Source of the DNA: Pseudomonadota bacterium
GTDB taxonomy: Bacteria; Pseudomonadota; Alphaproteobacteria; Acetobacterales; Acetobacteraceae
Reading direction: 5' to 3'
Assembly (NCBI GenBank): GCA_021805665.1
Contig: JAJZEV010000170.1
Span: forward strand, 1-42,289
Length of the DNA: 42,289 nucleotides
Part shown: piece after piece, positions 1 through 8,812 of the stretch
Numbering within the stretch: the first letter of the stretch is position 1
How the letters are laid out: each line of letters opens with the position of its first letter
Translations under genes and position numbers: made by a program
The notes under the pieces: model-generated
The model's input: the letters and a program-made list of their open reading frames with translations, nothing else
Databases searched by the model: none
Told to the model about the DNA's origin: nothing

Positions 1-215
1 CGGGCCGGTGCGTACTCCGGCTGGGTGGCGATGAAGGGGTTGGCGCCGGCCAACGGCCGACAGCGTGGCAGCGGCGATACTGTCGCAGCTAACACAAAAT
101 TAACCCCTATTTGCCGGATGCTCGCGATTCTGGCATATCCGCCGGACGGCGCCGCGCGAAAGAATCGGCTGCCTGGCTAACGCCTGAACGAAACAATGAG
201 GAGGGACAAACCCTA

Positions 216-2324
216 ATGAGTGCGGCGCAATTGCTGATCATAGCCTGCGGCCTCGCAGCGCTGGTCTATGGTCTGATCACCAGCCGGCAGGTTCTTGCCG
301 CGGATGCCGGAACGGCCCGCATGCAGGAAATCTCGGCGGCCGTCCAGGAAGGCGCCCGCGCCTATCTGAACCGGCAGTACACCACCATTGGCATCGTCGG
401 CGTGGTCATCCTGGTCATCCTGGGGCTGGTGCTGGGTATTCACACCGCGATCGGCTTCTTCATTGGCGCCGTACTGTCCGCCGCGGCCGGTTTCATCGGC
501 ATGAACGTATCGGTTCGCGCCAACGTGCGCACCGCGCAGGCGTCGCGGCGCGGCCTCGCCGCCGGCCTGGACGTCGCGTTCAAGGCCGGCGCCATCACCG
601 GCATGCTGGTCGTGGGGCTGGGCCTGCTGGGGGTTGCCGGTTACTATTTCGTTCTGCGCGCCGGCTACAGCGGCCCGATCACCGACGACCAGCTTCGTAA
701 GGTGCTGGAGGCGATGGTCGCCCTTGGCTTCGGCGGATCGCTGATTTCCATCTTCGCCCGTCTTGGCGGCGGTATCTTCACCAAGGGCGCCGACGTGGGC
801 GCGGACCTGGTGGGCAAGGTCGAAGCCGGAATCCCCGAGGATGACCCCCGCAACCCGGCCGTGATCGCCGACAATGTGGGCGACAACGTGGGCGATTGCG
901 CCGGCATGGCCGCCGATCTGTTCGAAACCTACGCCGTGACGATCGTCGCCACCATGCTGCTGGCGGGAATCTTTTTCACCGGCGATGTGCGTGACTCCCT
1001 GCTGATCCTGCCGTTGAGTATCTGCGGGATTTGCATCCTGACCTCCATCGTTGGCACCTACTTCGTGAAACTGGGCGCCGACAACGGGATCATGAAGGCG
1101 TTGTACCGGGGCCTGATCGTCACCGGACTGCTGTCCATCGTCGGCATTGCCGTGATCATCCAGGTCACGACCGGTTTCTCGACGCCGCTGGAATTGGTTG
1201 GCGGCGGTTCGGTCGATGGCTGGGATCTGTTCGTCTGTGCCCTGGCCGGCCTGGTGGTTACCGGGCTTATCGTGGTGATCACCGAGTATTATACCTCCAC
1301 CGAGTATCGTCCGGTGAAGTCGATCGCGCAAAGTTCCACGACCGGTCACGGTACCAACGTGATCCAGGGTCTGGCGATTTCGATGGAATCGACGGCGCTG
1401 CCGGTGATCGTTATCAGCGTGGGCATCATCTTCACCTACATCGTGGCCGGTCTGTTCGGTATCGCGGTGGCGGCGACGACAATGCTGTCGCTGGCTGGCA
1501 TGATCGTGGCCCTGGACGCCTATGGTCCGGTGACCGACAACGCTGGCGGTATCGCGGAAATGGCCGATCTGCCGAAGGAAGTGCGTGTCACCACCGACGC
1601 GCTGGACGCTGTTGGCAACACCACCAAGGCGGTGACCAAGGGCTATGCGATCGGGTCCGCCGGCCTGGCATCGCTGGTGTTGTTCGCGGCCTATACCCAG
1701 GACCTGACGCATTATTTCCCGGCTCTGCACGTCGATTTCGCGCTGCAAAACCCGTACGTGGTGGTTGGGCTGTTCATCGGCGGCATGCTGCCGTACCTGT
1801 TCGGTGCGATGGGCATGACGGCAGTGGGCCGTGCGGCCGGTTCGGTGGTGGTGGAAGTCCGCCGTCAGTTCCGGGAAATCCCCGGCATCATGGAAGGCAC
1901 CGCCAAGCCGGAATACGGTAAGGCTGTCGATCTGCTGACCAAGGCCGCGATCAAGGAGATGATCCTGCCGTCGCTGCTGCCGATCGGTGCGCCGATCGTG
2001 CTGTGGGTCGTGATCGATGCGATCTCCGGCCGGGCGGCGGCGTTTGCGTCGCTGGGTGCGATGCTGCTGGGAACGATCGTGACGGGGCTGTTCGTCGCTA
2101 TTTCCATGACCTCGGGCGGCGGCGCCTGGGATAATGCCAAGAAGTATATCGAGGAAGGCAATCATGGCGGCAAAGGTTCCGACGCGCACAAGGCGGCGGT
2201 GACCGGCGATACCGTGGGCGACCCGTATAAGGACACCGCCGGCCCGGCGGTTAACCCGATGATCAAGATCACCAACATCGTGGCGTTGCTGATGCTGGCG
2301 ATTTTGGCTGGCTGGCTGAAGTAA
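216..2324 (+). CDS. hppA: K+-independent membrane H+-pyrophosphatase
   Basis: This integral membrane enzyme splits pyrophosphate to phosphate and pumps protons out of the cytoplasm. The 702-residue product is almost entirely hydrophobic helices, as in the usual 15-17 helix family. It carries the conserved PPi/Mg-binding loops: [13 protein letters not shown], then the duplicated [12 protein letters not shown], and near the end [15 protein letters not shown]. Lys471 in the motif [10 protein letters not shown] is the residue that marks the K+-independent class; K+-dependent enzymes have Ala there (established for the family). I chose the ATG at 216 because GAGGAGGG lies just upstream at 199-206 and the protein then begins with a membrane segment. 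An in-frame start at 111 would add a non-hydrophobic tail without support. It appears monocistronic, with a terminator right after it. Confidence 0.97.
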   Translation: MSAAQLLIIACGLAALVYGLITSRQVLAADAGTARMQEISAAVQEGARAYLNRQYTTIGIVGVVILVILGLVLGIHTAIGFFIGAVLSAAAGFIGMNVSVRANVRTAQASRRGLAAGLDVAFKAGAITGMLVVGLGLLGVAGYYFVLRAGYSGPITDDQLRKVLEAMVALGFGGSLISIFARLGGGIFTKGADVGADLVGKVEAGIPEDDPRNPAVIADNVGDNVGDCAGMAADLFETYAVTIVATMLLAGIFFTGDVRDSLLILPLSICGICILTSIVGTYFVKLGADNGIMKALYRGLIVTGLLSIVGIAVIIQVTTGFSTPLELVGGGSVDGWDLFVCALAGLVVTGLIVVITEYYTSTEYRPVKSIAQSSTTGHGTNVIQGLAISMESTALPVIVISVGIIFTYIVAGLFGIAVAATTMLSLAGMIVALDAYGPVTDNAGGIAEMADLPKEVRVTTDALDAVGNTTKAVTKGYAIGSAGLASLVLFAAYTQDLTHYFPALHVDFALQNPYVVVGLFIGGMLPYLFGAMGMTAVGRAAGSVVVEVRRQFREIPGIMEGTAKPEYGKAVDLLTKAAIKEMILPSLLPIGAPIVLWVVIDAISGRAAAFASLGAMLLGTIVTGLFVAISMTSGGGAWDNAKKYIEEGNHGGKGSDAHKAAVTGDTVGDPYKDTAGPAVNPMIKITNIVALLMLAILAGWLK

Positions 2325-2352
2325 GCCATACCCGGCATTGGCTGAAATGGCG

Positions 2353-2380
2353 GCCCCCGGGCGATCCCGGGGGCAGCTTT
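2353..2380 (+). terminator. Rho-independent terminator after hppA
   Basis: A perfect 9-bp GC stem, GCCCCCGGG / CCCGGGGGC, closes on the four-base loop CGAT. A short T run (CTTT) follows at 2377-2380. It lies 29 bases past the hppA stop, and the convergent VapC-like gene ends 50 bases further on. Confidence 0.7.
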
Positions 2381-2430
2381 CCGGGTAGTCTCGTTGGGTC
2401 TTCGGCCGGGCTTCGCCGCGCGTCAGAAGC

Positions 2431-2904
2431 CTATTTCGACAGCGAATCCACCCCAAGCGCAGCGGCGGCATCGGCTAGACGCTTGTCTAAAGTGCAAATT
2501 CTGGCGCCTCGATCCGCAGCTACCGATATATGCAACGCATCGCCTGCCCGCAGACCAAGTCCGTGATCTTCGGCAAATCGCGCCGCGGCCATGAAATGTT
2601 CGCGCTTGACCGCGACAACAGTCAGCGACCGTTCTTTCGGGCCGGTAAACAGGGCCATTGCATTGGCACGCTGCTCTAGGTTCAGGTGCTTCATCCGCAA
2701 TTTGACCGACAGCGCCGAACTGAATTCTGTAACGACCCAATCGCTGATCACCAGATCTCGAGCTTCCTGCCGACCCAACCATGACTGGACACGGCCGGTC
2801 GCCGCTTCGCGCGTAAACGCCGACACCAGCAGCGACGTATCAAGATACTGGCTCAGTAACGGGCCTTGTCGCGCATCGCCAGCACGGCGCTCTCGATGGG
2901 ACAT
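2431..2904 (-). CDS. VapC-like PIN-domain ribonuclease toxin
   Basis: A PIN-domain endoribonuclease, the likely toxin of a type II toxin-antitoxin pair. The acidic metal-binding residues appear in order: Asp in YLDTSLLV, Glu in VVTEFSSAL, Asp in RAGDALHI and Asp in CTLDKRLAD. The fold length (about 140 residues from YLDTS) is normal. The start is uncertain. The only in-frame ATG (2904) lies 52 bases inside the antitoxin gene, has no ribosome-binding site, and adds about 16 residues that PIN toxins do not normally have. A CTG at 2856-2854 overlaps the antitoxin TGA (sequence CTGA) and would give a typical N-terminus. It is probably translated by coupling to the upstream antitoxin. The family assignment is firm; the RNA target is unknown. 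Confidence 0.85.
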   Translation of the reverse strand: MSHRERRAGDARQGPLLSQYLDTSLLVSAFTREAATGRVQSWLGRQEARDLVISDWVVTEFSSALSVKLRMKHLNLEQRANAMALFTGPKERSLTVVAVKREHFMAAARFAEDHGLGLRAGDALHISVAADRGARICTLDKRLADAAAALGVDSLSK

Positions 2905-3089
2905 TCAGGCATCGAGTCTGTCAACGCGCGCATCGCAACCAGATCGATTGGCTCCCGCTGCGGCTTAAGGCTGGTCAATTGCACGATCGGCTTGCCGCGC
3001 CGACTGATCTGGATGGCCTCACCAGCCTCCGCCCGAGCGACCAGCTCGCTCAGATGCGCTTTGGCTTCTGCCAGGCTGACTTGGACCAC
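2853..3089 (-). CDS. VapB/Phd-type antitoxin
   Basis: A 78-residue protein of the Phd/YefM-type antitoxin fold, expected to bind DNA with its N-terminal half and to wrap the PIN toxin with its C-terminal tail. The N-terminus VSLAEAKAHLSELVARAE, followed by GEAIQISRRGKPIVQL, is the classic antitoxin signature. I place the start at the GTG at 3089-3087, which is preceded by AAGGAG with a spacing of about seven bases. The gene overlaps the toxin reading frame at its 3' end, as expected for a coupled pair. The complex probably represses its own promoter, and a palindrome lies just upstream. Confidence 0.88.
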   Translation of the reverse strand: MVQVSLAEAKAHLSELVARAEAGEAIQISRRGKPIVQLTSLKPQREPIDLVAMRALTDSMPECPIESAVLAMRDKARY

Positions 3090-3104
3090 CGGCCTCTCCT
3101 TAGC

Positions 3105-3125
3105 AACATGTTAGTCGTTATATAG
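3105..3125 (-). promoter_or_regulatory. Putative antitoxin-toxin promoter and operator
   Basis: Read on the minus strand, a TATATAAC stretch (candidate -10) is followed after a few bases by the perfect 8-bp palindrome AACATGTT (3105-3112), which sits near the expected transcription start. Antitoxin complexes of this type usually bind short palindromes here. The -35 box is not clear. Confidence 0.35.
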
Positions 3126-3259
3126 GGACTCGAAAGCCAGGACCGCAAGGATCGCAGCCGCTGCCGGCGGATCGAGCAGGTCGCGAAAGCCACCAGGGCT
3201 TTTGCGTTGGGCGACTGCCCTCTACAGTCCTGGCAACCATAAACGAGAGGCGGAAACCG

Positions 3260-4435
3260 ATGGCGGCAGCTCCCTTGGACGGCATGCGGGTCGTGGATTT
3301 CACCACCACCATTGCCGGCCCGTATTGCGCCCGGATGATGGCGGACCTCGGCGCGGAGGTCATCAAGGTCGAAACGGCCGAGGGCGACATGATGCGCACC
3401 CGTCCGCCGCTGCGGAACGGTGCCTCGACATCGTTCGGTCAGCTCAATGCCGGCAAGCAGAGCATCGTCCTGGACCTCAAACGTCCCGAAGCGCAGGATG
3501 TCATCCGTCGCCTGCTGCCGACCACTGATTTCCTGGTGGAGAATTTCCGTCCCGGCGTGATGCAGCGGTTCAATTTGGACTATGAAACGCTGTCGAAGCG
3601 GCATCCTGCTTTGATCTACTGCTCGATTTCCGGCTACGGCCAGACCGGCCCCTCGTCAGGATTGCCCGCCTACGCACCGGCCATCCATGCCGCATCCGGT
3701 TTCGATATGGCGCATATTGCCTATCAGCCGGGACGCGACCGCCCCGATAACTGCGGCATTTACATCGCCGATATCGTCAGCGGCACCTATGCGTTCGCTG
3801 GCGCCATGGCCGCGCTCGCGCAACGCCATGTCACCGGCCGGGGTCAGCATGTCGATGTCTCTATGCTGGAAACGATGCTCAGCCTGATGGTTGGCGAGGT
3901 TCAAACCGCGCAGTTCCCGGTCGCCCCGGCGGGACGCCCGATGTTCGGGCCGGTGCGGACCAAGGACGGTTTCATCATGCCGGCCGTCGCGAGCGAGAAG
4001 ACCTTCCAAAGTCTGTGCCGGGCCGCCGGGCACCCGGAATGGATCGCCGACCCACGCTTCGCCGCCTATGCCAACCGGCGGGATAACTGGGGTACGTTCG
4101 TCGATGAATTGGAACTGTGGTCAACCGCATTGACCACCGAACAGTGTCAGGCGGCATTCGACGCAAACGGCGTCCCGGCATCGCCGTATCGCACGGTGCG
4201 GGAGGTCATGGCCGACCCCCAGATCGCCCATCGCGAGGCCTTTGCCGAGGTTCAGGATAAAGGCGGCAGTTTCAAGGTGCTGAACCCGCCCTTCCGGATG
4301 TCCGACGCCCTGGTTCAGGTCAGCGGGTTTTCTTCCGCACTGGGCGAGCATGGGCGCGACATCCTGGAATCGGCTGGCTATGTCGCCGATGAGATCGACC
4401 GGATGGCCGCCGCGGGTGTCGTTCGCCTGGACTGA
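3260..4435 (+). CDS. CaiB/BaiF family III CoA-transferase
   Basis: A family III acyl-CoA transferase, which moves coenzyme A between carboxylic acids in the cytoplasm. The N-terminus LDGMRVVDFTTTIAGPYCAR and the following ADLGAEVIKVE are the CoA-binding signature. Asp199 in HVDVSMLE aligns with the catalytic aspartate (Asp169 of formyl-CoA transferase). GRDRPDNCGIYIADIVSGTYA and GVPASPYRTVREVMADPQ are further family blocks. At 391 residues it has the normal length. The start ATG has GAGAGG at 3245-3250. The substrate cannot be read from the sequence. Downstream neighbours (Rieske ferredoxin, two amidohydrolases) suggest a catabolic pathway for an organic acid, but the 145-base gap leaves co-transcription unproven. 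Confidence 0.93.
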   Translation: MAAAPLDGMRVVDFTTTIAGPYCARMMADLGAEVIKVETAEGDMMRTRPPLRNGASTSFGQLNAGKQSIVLDLKRPEAQDVIRRLLPTTDFLVENFRPGVMQRFNLDYETLSKRHPALIYCSISGYGQTGPSSGLPAYAPAIHAASGFDMAHIAYQPGRDRPDNCGIYIADIVSGTYAFAGAMAALAQRHVTGRGQHVDVSMLETMLSLMVGEVQTAQFPVAPAGRPMFGPVRTKDGFIMPAVASEKTFQSLCRAAGHPEWIADPRFAAYANRRDNWGTFVDELELWSTALTTEQCQAAFDANGVPASPYRTVREVMADPQIAHREAFAEVQDKGGSFKVLNPPFRMSDALVQVSGFSSALGEHGRDILESAGYVADEIDRMAAAGVVRLD

Positions 4436-4580
4436 AGCCAACGGATAGGCGGGGGGCATGCGGGAAATCGGGGAATCCGTCGGTTCGGAGCCTTGCCCCA
4501 TCGCGAACGGCCCGGGTGCCGCACCTTGGCCTGCCGGCAAACCGCTGGCATGCTAGCGAAATCGATGATGGGAGATGACG

Positions 4581-4898
4581 ATGAGTGAGTGGATACGGGT
4601 CGCGGCGAAAAGCGAAGTGGCGGAGGGCGCATGCATCGGCGTGCGGGTTGGCGATAAGGAAGTCGCCATCTACCACCTGCCCGGCGGCGAATATTGCGCG
4701 ACCGCGAATGTCTGCTCCCACGAATACGCACTGCTGTCCGACGGCTGGCTGGAAAACGGCTGTATCGAATGTCCGCTGCATGCAGCCCAGTTCGATATTC
4801 GCACCGGAAAGGCGCTGTCGGCGCCGGCGGACGAGGACATCGCCGTTTACCAGGTGAAAGCCGAGGGCGACGATCTGCTGGTTCAGATTCCCGGATGA
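4581..4898 (+). CDS. Rieske [2Fe-2S] ferredoxin
   Basis: A small soluble Rieske protein, an electron carrier of the kind that serves aromatic-ring dioxygenases and monooxygenases. The cluster ligands are plain: Cys-x-His in CSH and, 16 residues later, Cys-x2-His in CPLH (Cys45, His47, Cys64, His67 counted from this start). The 105-residue length fits a stand-alone ferredoxin. I prefer the ATG at 4581 because GGGAG at 4570-4574 sits at the right distance. The ATG at 4575 would directly abut that site. No Rieske oxygenase or reductase gene lies next to it, so its redox partner must be elsewhere. A near-palindrome, CGCTGGCATGCTAGCG (4543-4558), precedes it. Confidence 0.93.
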   Translation: MSEWIRVAAKSEVAEGACIGVRVGDKEVAIYHLPGGEYCATANVCSHEYALLSDGWLENGCIECPLHAAQFDIRTGKALSAPADEDIAVYQVKAEGDDLLVQIPG

Positions 4899-4906
4899 TG
4901 TCCGCG

Positions 4907-4971
4907 CCGTCATGGCCGGCACCGGCATCCTCCCGCGGGCCGATGTGCGGGATCCTGCCCGGTCATGACGG
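4907..4971 (+). repeat. Long imperfect hairpin between Rieske and amidohydrolase genes
   Basis: The arms CCGTCATG (4907-4914) and CATGACGG (4964-4971) pair perfectly. The pairing continues inward for about five more pairs with one G-T wobble. An apical stem, TCCCGC (4931-4936) with GCGGGA (4947-4952), closes the structure. No T run follows, so it is not a standard terminator. It could limit read-through or protect the transcript. Confidence 0.55.
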
Positions 4972-5004
4972 TGCGACAACCGGCCGGATGCAAGGAGTCG
5001 CACC

Positions 5005-6075
5005 GTGACCAATCCCGCACCGATCGATTGCGACATCCATCCCGTCGTGCCGGGACTCGCTGCATTGTTGCCCTATCTGGACGACCACTGGCGCGAAACG
5101 GTCGTCCGGCGCGGGATCGAAGACCTGACGACAATCGCTTACCCGACGCGAAATCCGCTTAGTTTCAAGCAGGCGTGGCGCGATGCCTCGGGCCGCACCG
5201 GCACCGATGCCGCGACGCTGGGACGGCAGGCGCTAGACCCGTTCGGCACCCAACTGGCCATCTGTAACTGCCTGTATGGCGTTCAGGCGCAGTATTCCGA
5301 AGATTTGGGCGCCGCATTCGCCCGTGCATTGAACGACTGGGTGGCGAAAGAGTGGCTGGACAGGGATTCACGGCTGCGCGCCTCGATCGTCGTGCCGATG
5401 CAGAACACCGAAATGGCGGTGGACGAAATCAACCGCTGCGCCACCGACCGCCGCTTCGTGCAGGTCATGCTGCTGGTTGGCAGCGATGTGACGCTGGGCC
5501 GCCGACAAAACTGGCCAATCTATGCGACCGCCCAACGCCATGGTCTGCCGATCGGCATCCACGCCGGCAGCATGTACCGCCACCCGATGACCCCGGTCGG
5601 CTGGCCGACTACCTTTACCGAGGAATACGTCAACCAGGCCACGGCCTTTCAATCCCAGCTCACCAGCCTGATCGCCGAAGGCGTGTTCGCCAAATTCCCC
5701 GATCTGACGGTGGTGCTGATGGAGTCCGGTGTCACCTGGCTGCCGGCCTATCTCTGGCGCCTGACCAAGTTCTGGAAAGGGCTGCGCAGCGAGATTCCGT
5801 GGGTGTCCGACCCGCCAACCTCCATCGTCCGTGACCGTGTCAGGCTGACGCTGCAACCGTTCGATGCGCCGCCCGAAGCGTCGTCCGTGATGCGGCTGAT
5901 CGACCATATCGGTTCGGATGAGATGCTTTTGTTCTCGACCGACTACCCCCACTATCAGTTCGACGGAGACAGTCCGATCCCCGATGGGTTGGACAAGGCG
6001 CTCGCGCAGAAGATCATGGCGGAAAATCCGCTCAAGACCTATGCTCGGCTCAAAGAACGGGAGATCGTGCCATGA
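5005..6075 (+). CDS. Amidohydrolase-2 family metal-dependent hydrolase (first of pair)
   Basis: A TIM-barrel amidohydrolase of the ACMSD-like family (amidohydrolase 2), whose members are metal-dependent decarboxylases or hydrolases. The N-terminal metal motif is Asp-Cys-Asp10-Ile-His12. A further ligand histidine lies in GIHAG (His186), and the catalytic aspartate is in TDYPH (Asp313). Where ACMSD has a histidine after strand 6, this protein has ESGVTW, a common variant. Translation starts at GTG 5005 behind AAGGAG (4992-4997). The gene overlaps its downstream paralogue by four bases (ATGA), so the two are translationally coupled. The substrate is unknown; the neighbouring Rieske ferredoxin and CoA-transferase hint at degradation of a cyclic or aromatic acid. 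Confidence 0.9.
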   Translation: MTNPAPIDCDIHPVVPGLAALLPYLDDHWRETVVRRGIEDLTTIAYPTRNPLSFKQAWRDASGRTGTDAATLGRQALDPFGTQLAICNCLYGVQAQYSEDLGAAFARALNDWVAKEWLDRDSRLRASIVVPMQNTEMAVDEINRCATDRRFVQVMLLVGSDVTLGRRQNWPIYATAQRHGLPIGIHAGSMYRHPMTPVGWPTTFTEEYVNQATAFQSQLTSLIAEGVFAKFPDLTVVLMESGVTWLPAYLWRLTKFWKGLRSEIPWVSDPPTSIVRDRVRLTLQPFDAPPEASSVMRLIDHIGSDEMLLFSTDYPHYQFDGDSPIPDGLDKALAQKIMAENPLKTYARLKEREIVP

Positions 6076-7199
6076 ATGTGGACATCCTCAACCGCACCGG
6101 CCTGCAAGCCGCCTCGATGTCGAAGCTGGCCATCGCCGATTGCGACATTCACCCGCGCCCCGCTGGCGTGGGTATCGGCGGAGTCAGCAAGTCGCTGTAT
6201 CCGTACCTGTCGCAGCGCTGGATCGACCATGTCGAGGAATTCGGCATCACCTACCGGCAGCCGTGGGAAAAGGGCTCCGCCTATCCCAAGGGCCAGCCGC
6301 AAGCCTGCCGCCGCGATGCGTTCCTGCCCGATGGCCGCGCGCCCGGCAGCGATCTGCGCTTCATGGCCGAACAGCACCTGGACCCGAACAACATCGCACT
6401 GGGTATCCTGAACCCGCTGACCAGCGGCCAGGGTGCCACCAATCCGCTGCTGTCGGACGCGATCGCGCACGCCACGAATGAGTGGCAGAAAGCCGAATGG
6501 ACATCGCGGGACCGCCGCCTGCGCGCGTCGGTCGTGGTGCCTTACGAGGACGCGGCGGCGTCGGTCAAAGAGATCGAACTGCGCGCCGGGGACCCCAACT
6601 TCGCCCAGGTTCTGCTACTGTCCCGCACCAACGAACCGCTGGGGCAGCGCCGCTACTGGCCGATCTACGAGGCCGCGGCCGCGGCCAACCTGGCGGTTGG
6701 CATCCATGCCTTCGGCAATGGCGGCTGGCCGAACACGGCCGGCGGCTGGGGCAGCTATTACATCGAGGAAATGGTCGGCCATTCCCAGTCGCAGCAGGCG
6801 CTGCTGACCAGCATGATACTGGAGGGCGTGTTCGAAGCCGTGCCCAATTTGCGCGTGGTGCTGGTCGAAGGCGGACTGGCATGGGCCGCCGCTTTGGGCT
6901 GGCGGATGGACCGGCAGTGGGCGAAGTTGAAGCGGGAACTGCCGCATTTGAAGCGCGCACCGTCCGAATACATCAAGACCAATGTGTGGTTCACCACACA
7001 GCCGATCGAGGAACCCGAACCGCGCACGCATCTGGCGGAAGCCATCGACTGGATCGGCTGGGACCGCGTACTGTTCGCGACCGACTACCCGCACTGGGAC
7101 TTCGACGATCCGGCCCACGCCATTCCGTTGAAGTTGACGGAAGCGCAGAAGCAGGCGGTCTTCCTGGATAACGCGAAGACTGTTTATCGTCAGGCATAG
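6072..7199 (+). CDS. Amidohydrolase-2 family metal-dependent hydrolase (second of pair)
   Basis: A paralogue of the preceding gene with the same architecture: Asp25-Ile-His27 at the N-terminus, His212 in GIHAFG, EGGLAW in place of the ACMSD histidine segment, and Asp338 in TDYPHWDFDDP. It carries an N-terminal extension of about 15 residues and an insert rich in Gly/Trp after His212 (GGWPNTAGGWGS). The start codon overlaps the stop of the first paralogue as ATGA. Stable pairing of two such hydrolases suggests either a heteromeric enzyme or two consecutive steps (inference). No reaction can be assigned from the sequence alone. Confidence 0.9.
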   Translation: MNVDILNRTGLQAASMSKLAIADCDIHPRPAGVGIGGVSKSLYPYLSQRWIDHVEEFGITYRQPWEKGSAYPKGQPQACRRDAFLPDGRAPGSDLRFMAEQHLDPNNIALGILNPLTSGQGATNPLLSDAIAHATNEWQKAEWTSRDRRLRASVVVPYEDAAASVKEIELRAGDPNFAQVLLLSRTNEPLGQRRYWPIYEAAAAANLAVGIHAFGNGGWPNTAGGWGSYYIEEMVGHSQSQQALLTSMILEGVFEAVPNLRVVLVEGGLAWAAALGWRMDRQWAKLKRELPHLKRAPSEYIKTNVWFTTQPIEEPEPRTHLAEAIDWIGWDRVLFATDYPHWDFDDPAHAIPLKLTEAQKQAVFLDNAKTVYRQA

Positions 7200-7249
7200 C
7201 ATCCGCGCCGCTGTCCTGGCGCCAAGCGGGCACACATTGCTCCATCGGT

Positions 7250-8230
7250 GTGCCCGTGGCACTTTGCCAGCCAAGCAACACCAATGCGGAACCCCTTCAA
7301 GTGACCCTGATCCTGGCCAGCCGTCCTAACGTCTATTCGTCCTCCAATCTCGACCGGATCGCCACGCGGCGGGAGGATCCGGCCTGGATCGCGGAGAAGC
7401 TGAAGGACCCCGATACGTTGTTCGTCCCGGTGTGGCGCACCAGGAACCTCGTGCGCCGTACCGGCGAAGGTCATCCTGAAGCCGTCTATGTCTCCGGCGA
7501 TATGGCCCACACATTGCGGATGCAGGAAGATGGGCCCTGGGCATTTCTTGGCATCCTGGACGACCGGGCGGTCTTCGCCATCGACATCAGCGCCACCGAA
7601 GACCCCGTGCCGCTGCTGCCGGAAGACCTGGGCAGCTTCGTTGACCTGCGATCCGTCGGCTGGGGTGTGCCCCGCCCGGAAGCCTCGGTCCTCGCGCATG
7701 CCCGCGGCCTCATGAGCTGGCGTCAGCGCACCAAGTTCTGCAGCCTCTGCGGCAACCCCTGCGAGGTCAAGAGTTCGGGGCACATGATGCAATGCACCGT
7801 GTGCAACACCCAGCATTTTCCGCGCACCGACCCCGCGGTCATCATGCTGGTGCATCGCGGCGACAAGGCGCTGCTGGGACATTCGACACGGTTTCCGCGT
7901 GCAACGATGTATTCCACGCTTGCCGGCTTCGTGGAGCCGGGCGAAACCCTGGAAGAAGCGGTGCGCCGCGAGGTGCTGGAAGAATCCGGCATCCTGGTTG
8001 GCGATGTGCATTACCACTCCAGCCAGCCCTGGCCCTTCCCCGGCAACATCATGCTGGGCTTCTACGCCGAGGGCCTGTCCGAGGAAATCACCATCGACAC
8101 CGAGGAACTGAAAGACGCCCGCTGGTTCACCCGCCAGGAGATGCGCGACCACAAGCAGCACGGTTTCGACCTGCCCCGGTCGGACAGCATCGCATGGCGG
8201 CTGATCGAGGACTGGCTGGCGCACGGCTGA
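7250..8230 (+). CDS. nudC: NADH pyrophosphatase (RNA deNADding Nudix enzyme)
   Basis: NudC cleaves NADH to NMNH and AMP, and in known members removes NAD caps from RNA. All family features are present. There is a zinc ribbon with Cys164, Cys167, Cys182 and Cys185; a full Nudix box beginning at Gly226 (GFVEPGETLEE...REVLEESGI); and the NudC-specific SQPWPFP motif just after it. At 326 residues it has the longer alphaproteobacterial N-terminal domain. The start taken is GTG at 7250; a second in-frame GTG at 7301 is possible. The stop shares one base with the next ATG (TGATG), which couples it to the DUF488 gene. Confidence 0.94.
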   Translation: MPVALCQPSNTNAEPLQVTLILASRPNVYSSSNLDRIATRREDPAWIAEKLKDPDTLFVPVWRTRNLVRRTGEGHPEAVYVSGDMAHTLRMQEDGPWAFLGILDDRAVFAIDISATEDPVPLLPEDLGSFVDLRSVGWGVPRPEASVLAHARGLMSWRQRTKFCSLCGNPCEVKSSGHMMQCTVCNTQHFPRTDPAVIMLVHRGDKALLGHSTRFPRATMYSTLAGFVEPGETLEEAVRREVLEESGILVGDVHYHSSQPWPFPGNIMLGFYAEGLSEEITIDTEELKDARWFTRQEMRDHKQHGFDLPRSDSIAWRLIEDWLAHG

Positions 8231-8679
8231 TGCCCAGCCTCGCCACTATCGGATACGAAGGCTGCACAGCCGGCGCGGTGGTGGCGGCATTGCGCGACGC
8301 GCATATCGGCCTGCTGATCGACGTTCGCGCGGTCCCGCGGTCGAGAAAGCCAGGCTTCTCCAAACGCCAACTGGCGGCGAGCCTGGACGAGGCCGGGATC
8401 GCCTATGTGCATCTCCAGGCGCTCGGCACCCCGAAGCCGGGGCGGGACGCAGCCCGCGCCGGGCATCCGGAACGCATGGAGGCCATTTTTCGCGACCACA
8501 TGACATCCGATCCGGCGCAAGCCGCGCTGGCCGACGCCAAGGCGCTGGTTCGGGAGCGGCCTGCCTGCCTGCTGTGCTTCGAGCGCGATCATACCACATG
8601 CCACAGGCGTCTGGTGGCGGACATGATCGCGGCGGAGACAGGGCAGCCCGTGGTGCATCTGTGCGCGCCGCTGACATAA
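8230..8679 (+). CDS. DUF488 family protein
   Basis: A 149-residue member of the DUF488 family, whose function is not established. The N-terminus has TIGYEG and LLIDVRAVPRSRKPGFSK, the family hallmark. The C-terminal part holds CLLCFERDHTTCHR, a Cys/His-rich motif conserved in the family that could bind a metal. The start overlaps the nudC stop by one base, so the two are probably made together. The reading frame is open far upstream, but those extra residues lie inside nudC and are rejected. Confidence 0.88.
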   Translation: MPSLATIGYEGCTAGAVVAALRDAHIGLLIDVRAVPRSRKPGFSKRQLAASLDEAGIAYVHLQALGTPKPGRDAARAGHPERMEAIFRDHMTSDPAQAALADAKALVRERPACLLCFERDHTTCHRRLVADMIAAETGQPVVHLCAPLT

Positions 8680-8740
8680 CCATGCAGCGACGGGGGATGC
8701 CGAATGCCCGGTCATCCCGTCGAACCCGCACCCGCCGCGC

Positions 8741-8771
8741 TTGACACGGTTCGAGTCATAGCCAGCATAAC
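8741..8771 (+). promoter_or_regulatory. Putative nadA promoter
   Basis: A perfect -35 hexamer TTGACA (8741-8746) is followed after 19 bases by CATAAC (8766-8771), a weak -10. It lies about 40 bases before the nadA start, in the 133-base gap after the DUF488 gene. Confidence 0.4.
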
Positions 8772-8812
8772 CCACTGTATCGCTCGCCAAGAGCTTGAGA
8801 CGAGGTTGTCCA

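Noticed and set aside
1..110. Possible end or start of another gene left of hppA
   Set aside because: None of the frames gives a recognisable peptide; two plus-strand frames stop within about 95 bases and the minus strand has no ATG.
213..2471. A 752-codon open frame antisense to hppA
   Set aside because: Its product is His/Gln/Arg/Asp-rich without any domain, and it mirrors the codon pattern of hppA, which is unmistakable. It is a GC-rich shadow frame.
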